A DNA stretch of 64,000 nucleotides from Bog-756 sp963776225 (GTDB lineage: Bacteria > Actinomycetota > Acidimicrobiia > Acidimicrobiales > RAAP-2). Under the pieces are notes generated by a model, which was not told where the DNA came from, made no database searches, and saw only the letters and a program-made list of their open reading frames with translations. This document shows, one piece after another, positions 33,003-41,823 of the stretch (within the stretch, counting starts at the first letter, position 1; each line of letters opens with the position of its first letter). A program made the position numbers and the translations under genes. The DNA lies in NCBI GenBank assembly GCA_963776225.1, contig CAVZLL010000003.1:992001-1056000 (forward strand), written 5' to 3'.

Positions 33003-33965
33003 GTGGTCTACGTTCTCGCCCTGGCCGCAGCGCTCTCCAACGCGCTCACCAGCATCCTGCAGCGCATGGGCGTGGAGGACGCACCGGAGGAGTCGACCCT
33101 CACCGTCGGCCTGATCACCCACGCCCTCAAACGCGGGGTGTGGCTGCTCGGGTTCGCAGTCATGGTGGGCTCCTTCCTGTTCCAGTCGGTCGCCCTCCAT
33201 CTGGGGAACCTCAGCCAGGTCCAACCCATCCTCACCACCGAGCTCCCGATCCTGGTGATCCTGCTGGCCACCTGGTTCCGATACCGGATCGGGTGGTCGA
33301 TCTGGCTCGGATGCCTGGCCGCGGCCGGTGGTCTGGCGGGGTTCCTCGTCTTCGCCCAACCCGAGAGCGGCGACGAGGTCCCCGGAGCGCTCGGATGGAT
33401 CATCGCCGGGTCCGCCTGTGGTGGGTTGGTGGTCCTCACCGTCCTCCTCGCCCTGCGTGGCCCCCGTTGGTGGCGAGCGGCGATGTTCGGCGCGGCCGGG
33501 GCCGTCGGGTTCGCGTTCACCGCGGCGCTGATCAAGACGGTCGGGGACTACGTGGCAACCGACTGGACGCAGCTGTGGGTGCACTGGCAGACCTACGCGC
33601 TCGCGTTGTGCGGGTTGGCGTCCGTGTTCCTGGCCCAGAACGCCTTCCACGCCGGACCGATCGCCGCCTCCCAGACGGCGTTGGTCCTGGTCGACCCGCT
33701 TGCCAGCCTGGCCATCGGCATCGGGTTGTTCGGAGACAATCTCCGCACCTCGGGTGCGTACGGACCTCTCGAGGCCTTGTCACTGCTGGTGATGTTCGTC
33801 GGTGCGATCTATCTGGCCCAGTCCTCACTGATCTCCGGGGTCAAGGGGGAGGACGAGCGCTACGCGGAGCTGCTGTCGTTGCGGTCCCGCTCGCAGCGGC
33901 TGGCCGACGCGGTGCAGGAGCAGATCCCGCCCGATGCATTGGGCCACCTTCCCGGCGTCAAGTGA
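33003..33965 (+). CDS. DMT family (EamA-like) membrane transporter
   Basis: 320 residues with about nine or ten hydrophobic helices in two EamA-like halves: VVYVLALAAALSNALTSILQ at the start, LGNLSQVQPILTTELPILVI ending the first half, and AFHAGPIAASQTALVLVDPL in the second. This is typical of small drug/metabolite transporters. A hydrophilic tail of about 45 residues follows the last span. GTG 33003 begins directly before the first helix. No substrate can be assigned. Confidence 0.85.
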   Translation: MVYVLALAAALSNALTSILQRMGVEDAPEESTLTVGLITHALKRGVWLLGFAVMVGSFLFQSVALHLGNLSQVQPILTTELPILVILLATWFRYRIGWSIWLGCLAAAGGLAGFLVFAQPESGDEVPGALGWIIAGSACGGLVVLTVLLALRGPRWWRAAMFGAAGAVGFAFTAALIKTVGDYVATDWTQLWVHWQTYALALCGLASVFLAQNAFHAGPIAASQTALVLVDPLASLAIGIGLFGDNLRTSGAYGPLEALSLLVMFVGAIYLAQSSLISGVKGEDERYAELLSLRSRSQRLADAVQEQIPPDALGHLPGVK

Positions 33966-34014
33966 CTCCGCCGATCCCGGGGGCAGAGAGCCTCGGTCGC
34001 GAATTGCGTCCGCA

Positions 34015-35475
34015 ATGAACGCCGGACACGCCATCGATCAGGCCGTCGGGCGGGTCCCGGATCGGACCGCCCTCGTGGTGGAGGGTGAGGCGATCACCTA
34101 CCGCGGGCTCGAGCAGCTCACCCGGCGCGCCGGCGCGGCGCTCGCCGCGGCCGGGGTCGGGCCGGGCGACCGTGTCGCCCTGGTCAACCTCGGGAGCGCG
34201 CTCTCGGTGGCGACGATCCTTGCGGCGGCCCGCCTCGGGGCGGCCTCGGCCCAGATGAACGCCTACCTGACCGGTGGCGAACTCGCGCAGCTCGCGGAGC
34301 TCACCGGCACCCGGGTCGGCGTCGCCGGCCGGCGGTTCGCCGAGCGGCTCCGTCCGGCGCTGGCCGGGCCGGTGATCGGGGAGGACGACGTGGCGTCCGC
34401 ACCGGAGGACGCCATGCCGGAGACGACCGGCACAGAGGACGATGTCGCGCTGGTGCTGTTCACCAGCGGCACCACCGGGCTTCCAAAGCCGGTCGAGATC
34501 AGCCACCGCTCGATCGCCGACCGCCTCGTCTACTACGGGAAGCCCATCGACCCCCAGGTCCCCCAGGTGGTCGACATGATGTCGGCACCCATCTTCCACA
34601 TCGGCGGCACCCTCGGGCTCTTCGTCTCGCTGTACCAGGGCAAGCAGATGGTGCTGCTTCCGCGGTTCGAGGCCGGGGAGTGGCTGGCACTCGTCGAGCG
34701 GCACCGGGTCGCCCAGACGTTCGTCGTCCCCACCATGCTCCGCCGCATCCTCGACCATCCCAGCTTCCCGACGACCGATCTCGGTTCGCTCCGATCGCTC
34801 AATTACGGTGCGGCCGCAGCGCCGGTCGACCTCATCCGCCGGGCGGTCGCCGCACTGCCGGACGTCGACTTCACCAATACGTTCGGGCAGACCGAGACCC
34901 TCGGGGCGTACGCCGCGCTGGGCCCCGAGGACCACAGACGCGGTGACCGGCTCGGCTCGGTGGGCAGGCCGCTCCCCGGTGTCGAGGTCAGGATCGTCGA
35001 GCCCGGGACCGACCGACAGGTGGCGCCGGGGGATCCCGGCGAGTTCCTGGTGCGGGCAGCGCAGAACACGACCACCAAATGGTTGCACACCGGGGACACC
35101 GGTTGGCAGGACGAGGAGGGGTACCTCTTCCTGGTCGGGCGGCTCTCAGACACCATCAACCGCGGGGGCGAGAAGTTCGGGCCGATCGAGGTCGAGGAGG
35201 TGCTGCGCGACCATCCGTCGGTGCTCGACGTCGGCGTGGTGGGCGTTCCCGACCCCGAGCTCGGGGAGCGGGTCGGTGCCGTCGTCGTCGCACGGGGGCC
35301 GGTGCGGCCGGAGGACCTCGTCGGCCATTGCGCCTCGCGGCTCGCCAGCTACAAGGTGCCGGAGTACCTCGAGCTCGCCGACGAGCTGCCGGTCACCGTC
35401 CTCGGGAAACCGGACCGCGGTGCGTTGCGGACGCTCCTGGCCGGGGCGCCTGTCGTGTCGCGACCGATCCCCTGA
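34015..35475 (+). CDS. AMP-binding acyl-CoA ligase (FadD-like)
   Basis: 486 residues, rather short. ANL motifs: LFTSGTTGLPKPVEISH (A3), NTFGQTETLGAY (A5), LHTGDTGW (A7), RLSDTINRGGEKFGPIEVEE (A8) and the C-terminal Lys in VTVLGKPDRGAL (A10). It activates a fatty or aromatic acid for the beta-oxidation genes that follow. ATG 34015 begins MNAGHAIDQAV; the frame upstream overlaps the DMT gene tail and is rejected. Confidence 0.88.
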   Translation: MNAGHAIDQAVGRVPDRTALVVEGEAITYRGLEQLTRRAGAALAAAGVGPGDRVALVNLGSALSVATILAAARLGAASAQMNAYLTGGELAQLAELTGTRVGVAGRRFAERLRPALAGPVIGEDDVASAPEDAMPETTGTEDDVALVLFTSGTTGLPKPVEISHRSIADRLVYYGKPIDPQVPQVVDMMSAPIFHIGGTLGLFVSLYQGKQMVLLPRFEAGEWLALVERHRVAQTFVVPTMLRRILDHPSFPTTDLGSLRSLNYGAAAAPVDLIRRAVAALPDVDFTNTFGQTETLGAYAALGPEDHRRGDRLGSVGRPLPGVEVRIVEPGTDRQVAPGDPGEFLVRAAQNTTTKWLHTGDTGWQDEEGYLFLVGRLSDTINRGGEKFGPIEVEEVLRDHPSVLDVGVVGVPDPELGERVGAVVVARGPVRPEDLVGHCASRLASYKVPEYLELADELPVTVLGKPDRGALRTLLAGAPVVSRPIP

Positions 35476-35614
35476 TCCCGACACGGAGCAGGTTCACGGC
35501 CGCAGCACCGGCGCGCTACGGTGCCCACCGGGCAGGCCGGCGCCGCGCACACGGTCGGCACGACCGACGGCCCGTCCGACGAGCGGCCGCTCCTGCGGCA
35601 GGAAGGCGACGACA

Positions 35615-36115
35615 GTGGCAGATGACGACGACCTGAAGGCGATCATCGGCACACCGACCGACACCACCGTGGTGACGGTCGAGCGCGGCCAGCTGGCCCT
35701 GTTCGCCGCCGCGGTGAAGGACGGGAGCCCGGTCTACCGCGACCTGCGAGCGGCGACGGCGGCCGGTCTGCCCGGCATCCCCGCCCCTCCCACCTACCCC
35801 TTCGTGATGGGGAACTTCGGGGCGTACCCCGAGCTGCAGCCCGAGGACGCACCGCGGGGCAACCCGATGGCCTCGGTGCTGGGCCCGCTGATGGCGGAAG
35901 GCGGGATCATCCTGCACGGTGAGCAGGAGTTCATCTACCACCGCCCGGTGTTCGCCGGCGACGTGCTGGTCGGCAGGGGGACGGTCGTGGACGCGTACCG
36001 GAAGGAGTCGAAGGGAAGGACGATGACCTTCGTGGTGGTCGAGACGGCCTGGAGCACCCAGGCCGCCGGCGAGCCGGTGTGTACGTCGCGGATGAACATC
36101 ATCCACCGCCGCTGA
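35615..36115 (+). CDS. MaoC N-terminal / FAS1-type hot-dog dehydratase subunit
   Basis: 166 residues with the single hot-dog fold of the MaoC_dehydrat_N type: VERGQLALFAAAVKDGSPVY, GIPAPPTYPFVMGNFG, LHGEQEFIYHRPVFAGDVLVGRG split by family, and SRMNIIHR. It lacks the Asp/His catalytic pair of true R-hydratases, as expected for the HadA-like partner of a heterodimer. The MaoC gene at 39.8 kb carries the catalytic residues and may be the partner. GTG 35615 follows GGAAGG. Its stop shares one base with the enoyl-CoA hydratase ATG. Confidence 0.8.
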   Translation: MADDDDLKAIIGTPTDTTVVTVERGQLALFAAAVKDGSPVYRDLRAATAAGLPGIPAPPTYPFVMGNFGAYPELQPEDAPRGNPMASVLGPLMAEGGIILHGEQEFIYHRPVFAGDVLVGRGTVVDAYRKESKGRTMTFVVVETAWSTQAAGEPVCTSRMNIIHRR

Positions 36116-36936
36116 TGGCCGGCGCCGGTTCCACGCTCCTCCGGTCGATGGACGACGGAGTGGCCTGGCTCACCCTCAACCGCCCCGAGGCGGGCAATGC
36201 GCTCACGATCGACATGCGCGACCAGCTCGAGCGCTGGCTGGAGGAGGCATCCGCCGATCTCGCGGTGCGTGCGGTCGTGATCGCCGGAACAGGAGAGAAG
36301 GGCTTCTGCACCGGTGCGGACCTCCGTCCGCAGGGTCCCCCTCCGCCTCGTCCCGAGGGCGCGCCCGACCGGGTGGTCGGCGAGGCGGCGCGCCTCATCC
36401 GCACCGGATGGCAGCGGCTGATCAGCGCGGTCCTCGACTGCGAGAAGCCGGTGATCGCCGCGGTCAACGCGACCGCAGCCGGCGGGGGGATGCACCTCGC
36501 CCTCGCCTGCGATCTGGTGATGGCCGCCGAGGAGGCCAGGTTCATCGAGGTCTTCGTCCGGCGGGGGATCGCCCCCGACGCGGGTGGCGGGTACCTGCTG
36601 CCCCGCCTGATCGGGCCGCAGAAGGCGAAGGAGCTCTTCTTCTTCGGGGACGACCTCACCGCCCGGGACGCGGAACGGATGGGACTGGTCAACAAGGTGG
36701 TCCCGAGGTCCGATCTCACGGCGGCTGTCGGCGAATGGGCGGCGCGCCTCGCGGCGGCACCGACCAGAGCCCTCGCAGCGGCAAAGTACCTCACCAACCG
36801 CTCCTTCGAATCGGACCGGGCCGGTGCGTTCTGGGACGAGGCGGTGGTACAGGAGCTGGTGACCGGGACGGAGGACTGCCGTGAAGGGCTGGCGGCCTTC
36901 GCCGAGCGGCGGACGCCGGTCTTCCGAGGCTGGTAG
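36115..36936 (+). CDS. Enoyl-CoA hydratase/isomerase family protein
   Basis: 273 residues of the crotonase fold. Seen: VAWLTLNRPEAGNALTIDM, the oxyanion-hole segment GEKGFCTGADLR, VIAAVNATAAGGGMHLALACD, FVRRGIAPDAGGGYLLPRLIG (both usual catalytic Glu positions are replaced: one aligns with an Ala/Gly-rich segment, so this is likely an isomerase or another crotonase activity) and AERMGLVNKVV. ATG 36115 overlaps the preceding stop by one base (TGATG); an in-frame ATG at 36079 lies within the previous gene. Confidence 0.85.
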   Translation: MAGAGSTLLRSMDDGVAWLTLNRPEAGNALTIDMRDQLERWLEEASADLAVRAVVIAGTGEKGFCTGADLRPQGPPPPRPEGAPDRVVGEAARLIRTGWQRLISAVLDCEKPVIAAVNATAAGGGMHLALACDLVMAAEEARFIEVFVRRGIAPDAGGGYLLPRLIGPQKAKELFFFGDDLTARDAERMGLVNKVVPRSDLTAAVGEWAARLAAAPTRALAAAKYLTNRSFESDRAGAFWDEAVVQELVTGTEDCREGLAAFAERRTPVFRGW

Positions 36937-36984
36937 CGGCCGCCGTCACGAGAACGGGTTCTGATTCCTGCAGGCCCGAGATGC

Positions 36985-36990
36985 TAGAAA
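36985..36990 (+). promoter_or_regulatory. Weak leaderless -10 box for DoxX-like gene
   Basis: TAGAAA ends seven bases before GTG 36998. The last base deviates from TANNNT. Confidence 0.3.
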
Positions 36991-36997
36991 CTCTCCC

Positions 36998-37453
36998 GTG
37001 AACTCGACCTGGCTCACCACCGCCGAATGGCTCGCGGTCCTGCGCATCGGGCTCGGACTGTGGTGGATCAAGAGCTTCCTCCACAAGGACCTGAAGGCGT
37101 GGCTCACCCGCGGGGCCGGCATCGAGTGGGGTGGTTCGGTGGCCGAGAAGCACAAGTGGCCCTTCGTGAAGACCGGCTTCGACAAGATCGTCCGCCCCCG
37201 TCCCATCGTGATGGCCTACGTGGTGGTCTTCTCCGAACTGGCCATCGGCCTCGGCCTGGCGCTCGGCTTCCTGACCCCGATCGCCGCCTTCGCGAGCATC
37301 CTGCTCAATCTCCTCTACTTCGTGCTCATGATCAACGACTGGGCCGAGCAGGGCCAGAACCTGATGATGGTCCTGGCAGGGGTCGTTGTTCTCGGGACGC
37401 ACGCCTGGGACACCTGGTCGATCGACCACGTCCTCCACCTCTTCGGAGCCTGA
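36998..37453 (+). CDS. DoxX-like small integral membrane protein
   Basis: 151 residues with four hydrophobic helices: EWLAVLRIGLGLWWIKSF, PIVMAYVVVFSELAIGLGLA, GFLTPIAAFASILLNLLYFV and MMVLAGVVVLGTHAWDTW. The arrangement fits the DoxX/DoxD family (quinone-linked or redox-related membrane proteins; function often unknown). GTG 36998 has a weak -10 box close upstream. It is inserted between the crotonase and acyl-CoA dehydrogenase genes, four bases before the latter. Confidence 0.75.
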   Translation: MNSTWLTTAEWLAVLRIGLGLWWIKSFLHKDLKAWLTRGAGIEWGGSVAEKHKWPFVKTGFDKIVRPRPIVMAYVVVFSELAIGLGLALGFLTPIAAFASILLNLLYFVLMINDWAEQGQNLMMVLAGVVVLGTHAWDTWSIDHVLHLFGA

Positions 37454-37457
37454 GCCG

Positions 37458-39725
37458 GTGGCCATCGGCCTGCTCGACGAGCACGAGGCGCTCCGGTCCT
37501 CGCTCCGGGGTTGGATCGAAGCACGCGCTGTCCGAACGGCAGTGCGCGCCGCGCTCGAGGCCGAGGCCGACGCCCTCCCGGCCTACTGGGGCGAGCTCGC
37601 AGCCCAAGGGGCCCTCGGGATCCAGCTTCCCGAGGAGCTCGGTGGCCAGGGCGCAGGGTTCGTCGGGCTTGCCGTGGTGGCCGAGGAGCTGGGACGTGCG
37701 GCCGCGGTGGGTCCGTGGGACACCGGATCGGTCGTCGCCGCGGTGATCGCGGCTGTCGGGGGTCCCGCGCTGGCCAAGGAGGTCCTCCCCGCCCTCGCCG
37801 ACGGCTCGTCGACCGCCTCGCTGGTCCCCCCGACCGCCTCGCGCGACGGCCGGGCCTCGCATGCGGCGGGGTTGACCGGCGCCACCACGCCCGACGGGGG
37901 ACCGGTCGTCACCGGGGAGCTCCGGCCGTTGCTCCACGGATCGGTCACCGACATCGCGCTCGCACCGGTCGTCGTCGCGGAGGGGGTCGTCTGGGCCCTG
38001 ATCGACCCGGGGGACGGGGTCACCATCTCTCCGCTCCCGAGCTTCGACCCGACCCGCCCGTTGGCCAGGTGGGTGCTCGACGAGGTGGTGATCCCCCCGG
38101 GGCGGATCCTCTCCACCACGAGCGAGGCCGTCCGTGCGCTGGCCCTCCTGGTCTGGTCGGCCGAGGCTGTCGGCGGTGCCCGCTGGTGTCTGGAGGTCGC
38201 TGCCGAGCACGCCCGCACCCGCGAGCAGTTCGGTCGGCCGATCGGGCAGTTCCAAGGGGTCAAGCACCGGTTGGCCGACATGCTGGTCGCGGTCGAGCAG
38301 GGAGTCGCCGCCACCTGGGACGCCGCGGTCGAGTTCGACGGCGGGACGATCCGCGCCCTCGAGGCCGGCGACGAGGAGGGTGCGGCCTCGGGATGGCTGG
38401 CGGTCCAGCTCGCGGCCACCCTCGCCCTCGACGGGTACGTGGACGCCGCCAAGGGGGCGATCCAGATCCTGGGTGGGATGGGCTTCACCTGGGAGCACGA
38501 TGCCCACGTCCACCTGCGCCGGGCCACCACCCTCCGCCAGCTGATCGGGGGGACCGCACCGCTGCGGGCCGGCTCGGCCCACCTGGCCCTGGCCGGCCGG
38601 CGCCGGCGGCTGACCATCGACCTGCCGCCCGAGGCCGAGGCGCTCCGGGCCGAACTTTCGCCGCTGGTGGCCGGGCTCGCGGCCATCGAGGACCCGGTCG
38701 AGCAGCGGCGGGCCCTCGCGGACGCCGGACTGCTCGCTCCGCACTGGCCGGTGCCGTGGGGCCGGGACGCCGGGGCGGTCGAACAGCTGGTGATCGACCA
38801 GGTCTGCGCGGAGGCGGGGCTCAGGCGGCCCAATCTGGCGGTTGCGGCCTGGGCCCTCCCGACGATCATGGCCCACGGCACCCCGGAGCAGACCGAGCGC
38901 TGGGTCGGGCCCACCCTGAGGGGCGAGGTGATCTGGTGCCAGTTGTTCAGCGAGCCGGGAGCCGGGTCCGACCTCGCCGCGCTGAGCACGAGGGCACGCA
39001 GGGTCGGGGACGGCTGGGAGCTCACCGGTCAGAAGGTCTGGACCTCGGTGGCAGCGCGCGCCCACATGGGGATCTGCCTCGCCCGCACCGATCCCGATGC
39101 ACCCAAGCACCGCGGGATCACCTACTTCCTGGTCGACATGCGGTCGCCGGGCATCGAGGTCCGGCCGCTCCGGGAGATCACCGGCAACGCGCTGTTCAAC
39201 GAGGTCTTCCTCGACGCGTGCTTCGTGCCCGACGACTGTGTGGTCGGGGAGGTCGACGGCGGGTGGAAACTGGCCCGCACGACGCTGGCCAACGAGCGCG
39301 TCTCGCTCTCGACCGACTCGGCGTACGGCGGTGCACTCGAGGGGGTGCTCTCCCGGGTGGCGGCCCGCCCGGAGCTCCAGGACCCGGTCACACTCGACCG
39401 CCTCGGCGGGCTCCTGTCCGAGGCACAGTCCCTCGCCCAGCTGGGCATGCGGGCCACCCTGCGCTCGGTCGGCGGCCTCCAGCCCGGTTCCGAGTCGAGT
39501 GTCGGCAAGTTGCTGGGTGCCGAATTCGAGCAGCGGGTCCACGAGTTCGGGCTCGACCTGTGCGGGCCCGACGGTGCGGTCGGGGACGGCGAGGCGGCCG
39601 TGTCCGCCCACGGCATGCTCCAGAGCAGGTGCCTGACCATCGCCGGCGGCACGAGTGAGGTGCAGCGCAACGTGATCGGGGAGCGCCTCCTCGGGCTACC
39701 GAGGGACCCGGAACCCGGCCGGTGA
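37458..39725 (+). CDS. Double-length acyl-CoA dehydrogenase (two fused ACAD modules)
   Basis: 755 residues, twice the usual 380. Module one (about 1-385) shows LPEELGGQGAGFVGLAVV, TREQFGRPIGQFQGVKH and QILGGMGFTWEHDAHVHLRRA. Module two (about 390-755) shows IWCQLFSEPGAGSDLAAL (FAD/substrate strand), GQKVWTSVAARAHMGICLAR and AGGTSEVQRNVIGERLLG. In actinobacterial steroid breakdown, ACADs act as alpha2beta2 pairs with one FAD site per pair; a fusion of the two partners fits. GTG 37458 follows the DoxX stop by four bases. It probably introduces the alpha-beta double bond in the local beta-oxidation set. Confidence 0.87.
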   Translation: MAIGLLDEHEALRSSLRGWIEARAVRTAVRAALEAEADALPAYWGELAAQGALGIQLPEELGGQGAGFVGLAVVAEELGRAAAVGPWDTGSVVAAVIAAVGGPALAKEVLPALADGSSTASLVPPTASRDGRASHAAGLTGATTPDGGPVVTGELRPLLHGSVTDIALAPVVVAEGVVWALIDPGDGVTISPLPSFDPTRPLARWVLDEVVIPPGRILSTTSEAVRALALLVWSAEAVGGARWCLEVAAEHARTREQFGRPIGQFQGVKHRLADMLVAVEQGVAATWDAAVEFDGGTIRALEAGDEEGAASGWLAVQLAATLALDGYVDAAKGAIQILGGMGFTWEHDAHVHLRRATTLRQLIGGTAPLRAGSAHLALAGRRRRLTIDLPPEAEALRAELSPLVAGLAAIEDPVEQRRALADAGLLAPHWPVPWGRDAGAVEQLVIDQVCAEAGLRRPNLAVAAWALPTIMAHGTPEQTERWVGPTLRGEVIWCQLFSEPGAGSDLAALSTRARRVGDGWELTGQKVWTSVAARAHMGICLARTDPDAPKHRGITYFLVDMRSPGIEVRPLREITGNALFNEVFLDACFVPDDCVVGEVDGGWKLARTTLANERVSLSTDSAYGGALEGVLSRVAARPELQDPVTLDRLGGLLSEAQSLAQLGMRATLRSVGGLQPGSESSVGKLLGAEFEQRVHEFGLDLCGPDGAVGDGEAAVSAHGMLQSRCLTIAGGTSEVQRNVIGERLLGLPRDPEPGR

Positions 39726-39797
39726 CCCACCGCCGGCAGACGGGTTGCCCGGCCGCTCCGGACCGGTGCACAGTGGGGACCACGAGAGAGGGAACGA

Positions 39798-39829
39798 GAA
39801 CGATGGGTGACCGGAACGATGGGTGACGC
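39798..39829 (+). repeat. 16-bp tandem duplication of a start-codon region
   Basis: GAACGATGGGTGACCG is followed at once by GAACGATGGGTGACGC (14 of 16 bases equal). Each copy contains an ATG (39803 and 39819). As 16 is not a multiple of three, the first ATG opens only MGDRNDG-stop while the second opens the MaoC gene. Confidence 0.7.
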
Positions 39830-40250
39830 GGTGTTGTACTACGAGGACGTCCACGAGGGCGACGAGGCCCCGGTGCTGACCCACGTGCTCAACCGCACCG
39901 ACCTGGTGGCCTACGCCGGTGCGTCGGGGGACTTCAATCCGATGCACCACGACGAGGTCAAGGCCGTGGCGGCCGGACAGCCCAGCGTCTTCGGCCACGG
40001 CATGTTCTCGATGGGTCTCCTCGGCACGGCGATCACCGACTACGTCGGCATCGGCAACGTCCGCCGCTTCCAGGTGCGCTTCTCGCGCCAGACCTGGCCC
40101 GACGAGGAGCTCCGGTCCAGCGTCGTGGTCACCGGCAAGCGGGCCGAGGGAGGCGAGCACCTGATCGACCTCGACGTGCGCCTCCGCAATGCCGACGGCG
40201 AGGAGAAGGTGATCGGCGAGGCAACCGCGCTGGTGCCGTCACGCGGCTGA
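39819..40250 (+). CDS. MaoC family (R)-hydratase / dehydratase
   Basis: 143 residues of the hot-dog R-hydratase type. The catalytic region YAGASGDFNPMHHDE supplies Asp, Asn and His, followed by VFGHGMFSMGLL. It would hydrate enoyl-CoA or dehydrate 3-hydroxyacyl-CoA, possibly with the non-catalytic hot-dog protein at 35.6 kb. Start: ATG 39819 (MGDAVLYYED) or in-frame GTG 39807; a GAGAGAGGGA ribosome site at about 39784-39793 fits neither well because a 16-base duplication separates it from ATG 39819. It converges with the SDR gene after 42 bases. Confidence 0.85.
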   Translation: MGDAVLYYEDVHEGDEAPVLTHVLNRTDLVAYAGASGDFNPMHHDEVKAVAAGQPSVFGHGMFSMGLLGTAITDYVGIGNVRRFQVRFSRQTWPDEELRSSVVVTGKRAEGGEHLIDLDVRLRNADGEEKVIGEATALVPSRG

Positions 40251-40292
40251 CCGGCCTGCACCTCGAACGGACCCGCAGCGGCCCGGGGAGGA

Positions 40293-41195
40293 TCAGCTGA
40301 TGCTGAAGGGCGGTACCCCCGAGGACGCATTCTTGAACAGCTCGCCCTTTGCCGCCGCGAGCTCCGCGGGGGTCCACATCGACTCGCGGTGCACCTCGCC
40401 GACCGGGTGGAAGCCGCCCATCGCCCAGATGTCCCCGCCGTAGACGACGAAGTTCTGACCGCTGACGTCGGCTGCCTCGGGCGAGGCGAGGAAGGCCACC
40501 AGCTGGGCGACGTTGCGGGGATCGAACTTGTCGAACCCGTCGGTTGCCTTGGCCATCTCGCCGAAGAGGTTCTCGGTCATCCGGGTGCGGGCGCGCGGCG
40601 AGATCGAATTGACCGTGATCCCGTACCGTCCCAGCTCCCGGGCGAGCACCCAGGTCATCGACGCGATCCCGGCCTTGGCCGCCGAGTAGTTGGCCTGCCC
40701 GGCGTTCCCGAAGAGCCCCGCCTCCGAAGAGGTGTTGATGATCCGCCCGGTGACCTCCTCCCCGGCCTTCGCCCGTCCCCGCCAGTAGATCGCGGCGTGG
40801 TGGGAGGGTGCGAAGTGCCCCTTCAGGTGGACCCGGATGACGTCGTCCCAGTCGGACTCGTCCATGTTGAAGCACATCTTGTCCCGCAGGATCCCGGCAT
40901 TGTTGACCAGGATGTCCAGCTGACCGAAGGTGTCGACGGCCTGCTCGACGAGCGCCTTGGCCCCGTCCCACGAGCTCACGTCGGAGGCATTGACCGCGCC
41001 CTTGCTCCCTGCGGCCTCGATGAGCTCCACGACCTCCTCGGCGGGGTGCCTGTCGCCGCCCTGTCCCTGCATCGACGCGCCGACGTCGTTGACCACGACC
41101 TTGGCGCCCTCCGCGGCCAGGAGCAGCGCCTCCTCCCGTCCGATCCCCCTGCCTGCGCCGGTGACGATGGCAACCTTGCCGTCGAGCATTCCCAT
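40293..41195 (-). CDS. SDR family oxidoreductase (17-beta-HSD4 / 3-hydroxyacyl-CoA dehydrogenase-like)
   Basis: 300 residues. Seen: VAIVTGAGRGIGREEAL, VVVNDVGASMQGQGGD (the longer beta2 loop typical of peroxisomal-type hydroxyacyl-CoA dehydrogenases), DILVNNAGILRDKM, NTSSEAGLFG and NYSAAKAGIASMTWVLARELG. The C-terminal tail of about 40 residues is longer than in FabG. It would oxidise the 3-hydroxyacyl-CoA made by the MaoC hydratase next to it. ATG 41195 follows AGGAGG with a five-base spacer. Confidence 0.88.
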   Translation of the reverse strand: MGMLDGKVAIVTGAGRGIGREEALLLAAEGAKVVVNDVGASMQGQGGDRHPAEEVVELIEAAGSKGAVNASDVSSWDGAKALVEQAVDTFGQLDILVNNAGILRDKMCFNMDESDWDDVIRVHLKGHFAPSHHAAIYWRGRAKAGEEVTGRIINTSSEAGLFGNAGQANYSAAKAGIASMTWVLARELGRYGITVNSISPRARTRMTENLFGEMAKATDGFDKFDPRNVAQLVAFLASPEAADVSGQNFVVYGGDIWAMGGFHPVGEVHRESMWTPAELAAAKGELFKNASSGVPPFSIS

Positions 41196-41199
41196 GGTG

Positions 41200-41206
41200 T
41201 CCTCCT
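41200..41206 (-). promoter_or_regulatory. Strong Shine-Dalgarno for the SDR gene
   Basis: AGGAGGA on the minus strand, five bases before ATG 41195. It fixes the start and rejects a longer frame that continues to 41687. Confidence 0.6.
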
Positions 41207-41379
41207 GTGGTCGATGCCTGTGTGGTCGTGGCTTGCGCGTCGATGTTCCGATCGACGGTCCTCGCCGCGCACGGCCCGCCGTGGCGGAGCCGGGGAAGCG
41301 AACCGGGGAAGCATGGCCGAAACCCGCCGGTAGCGGCAAGACCGGCCGGCCCCGGGAGCCCGACCCGGGGCGGGTGGGG

Positions 41380-41823
41380 TCAGTCGGGGGTCTCGAGGAC
41401 GAAGACCGGGATCCGCCGCTCGGTGCGCTCCTGGTACTCGGCGTAGGGGGGGTAGGCGGCGACCGCCCGGTCCCACCAGAGGTCCCGCTCCTCGCCCTCC
41501 AGCTCGCGGGCCACCCGGTCGGAGCGCTCCGCTCCGTCCTGGACGACCACCCGTGGATCGGCGCGCAGATTGGCGTACCACCGGGGGTTGGACGGCGCCC
41601 CGCCCTGCGAGGCCACCACGGCGTACGTCCCGTCGTGCTCGACCCGCATGAGCGGGGTCTTGCGGATGCTCCCGGTGGCGACCCCACGGTTGGTGAGGAT
41701 GATGACCGGCATGCCGGTGTCGAGCAGGGTGGTGCCTTCGGTCCCTCCCGACGATTCGTAGAGCTCCACCTGGTCGCGCACCCACTGCTGCGGACTCGGT
41801 TCGTAGGTTCCCTCGAGCGGCAT
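41380..41823 (-). CDS. DDN-family (F420-dependent nitroreductase-like) protein
   Basis: 147 residues of the deazaflavin-dependent nitroreductase/F420H2-quinone reductase family. Characteristic pieces are LDTGMPVIILTNRGVATG, IRKTPLMRVEHDGTYAVVASQGG and NPRWYANLRADPRVVV. The C-terminus WWDRAVAAYPPYAEYQERT is the usual ending. It would use F420H2 to reduce quinones or nitro compounds. ATG 41823 is chosen; the frame continues upstream into the tRNA gene, which is not coding. Confidence 0.88.
   Translation of the reverse strand: MPLEGTYEPSPQQWVRDQVELYESSGGTEGTTLLDTGMPVIILTNRGVATGSIRKTPLMRVEHDGTYAVVASQGGAPSNPRWYANLRADPRVVVQDGAERSDRVARELEGEERDLWWDRAVAAYPPYAEYQERTERRIPVFVLETPD

Noticed and set aside
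32866..33090. ATG 32866 frame (MGRAGSTAAEL...) as an N-terminal gene before the DMT transporter
   Set aside because: It overlaps the -10 box, lacks a ribosome site and is out of frame with the transporter.
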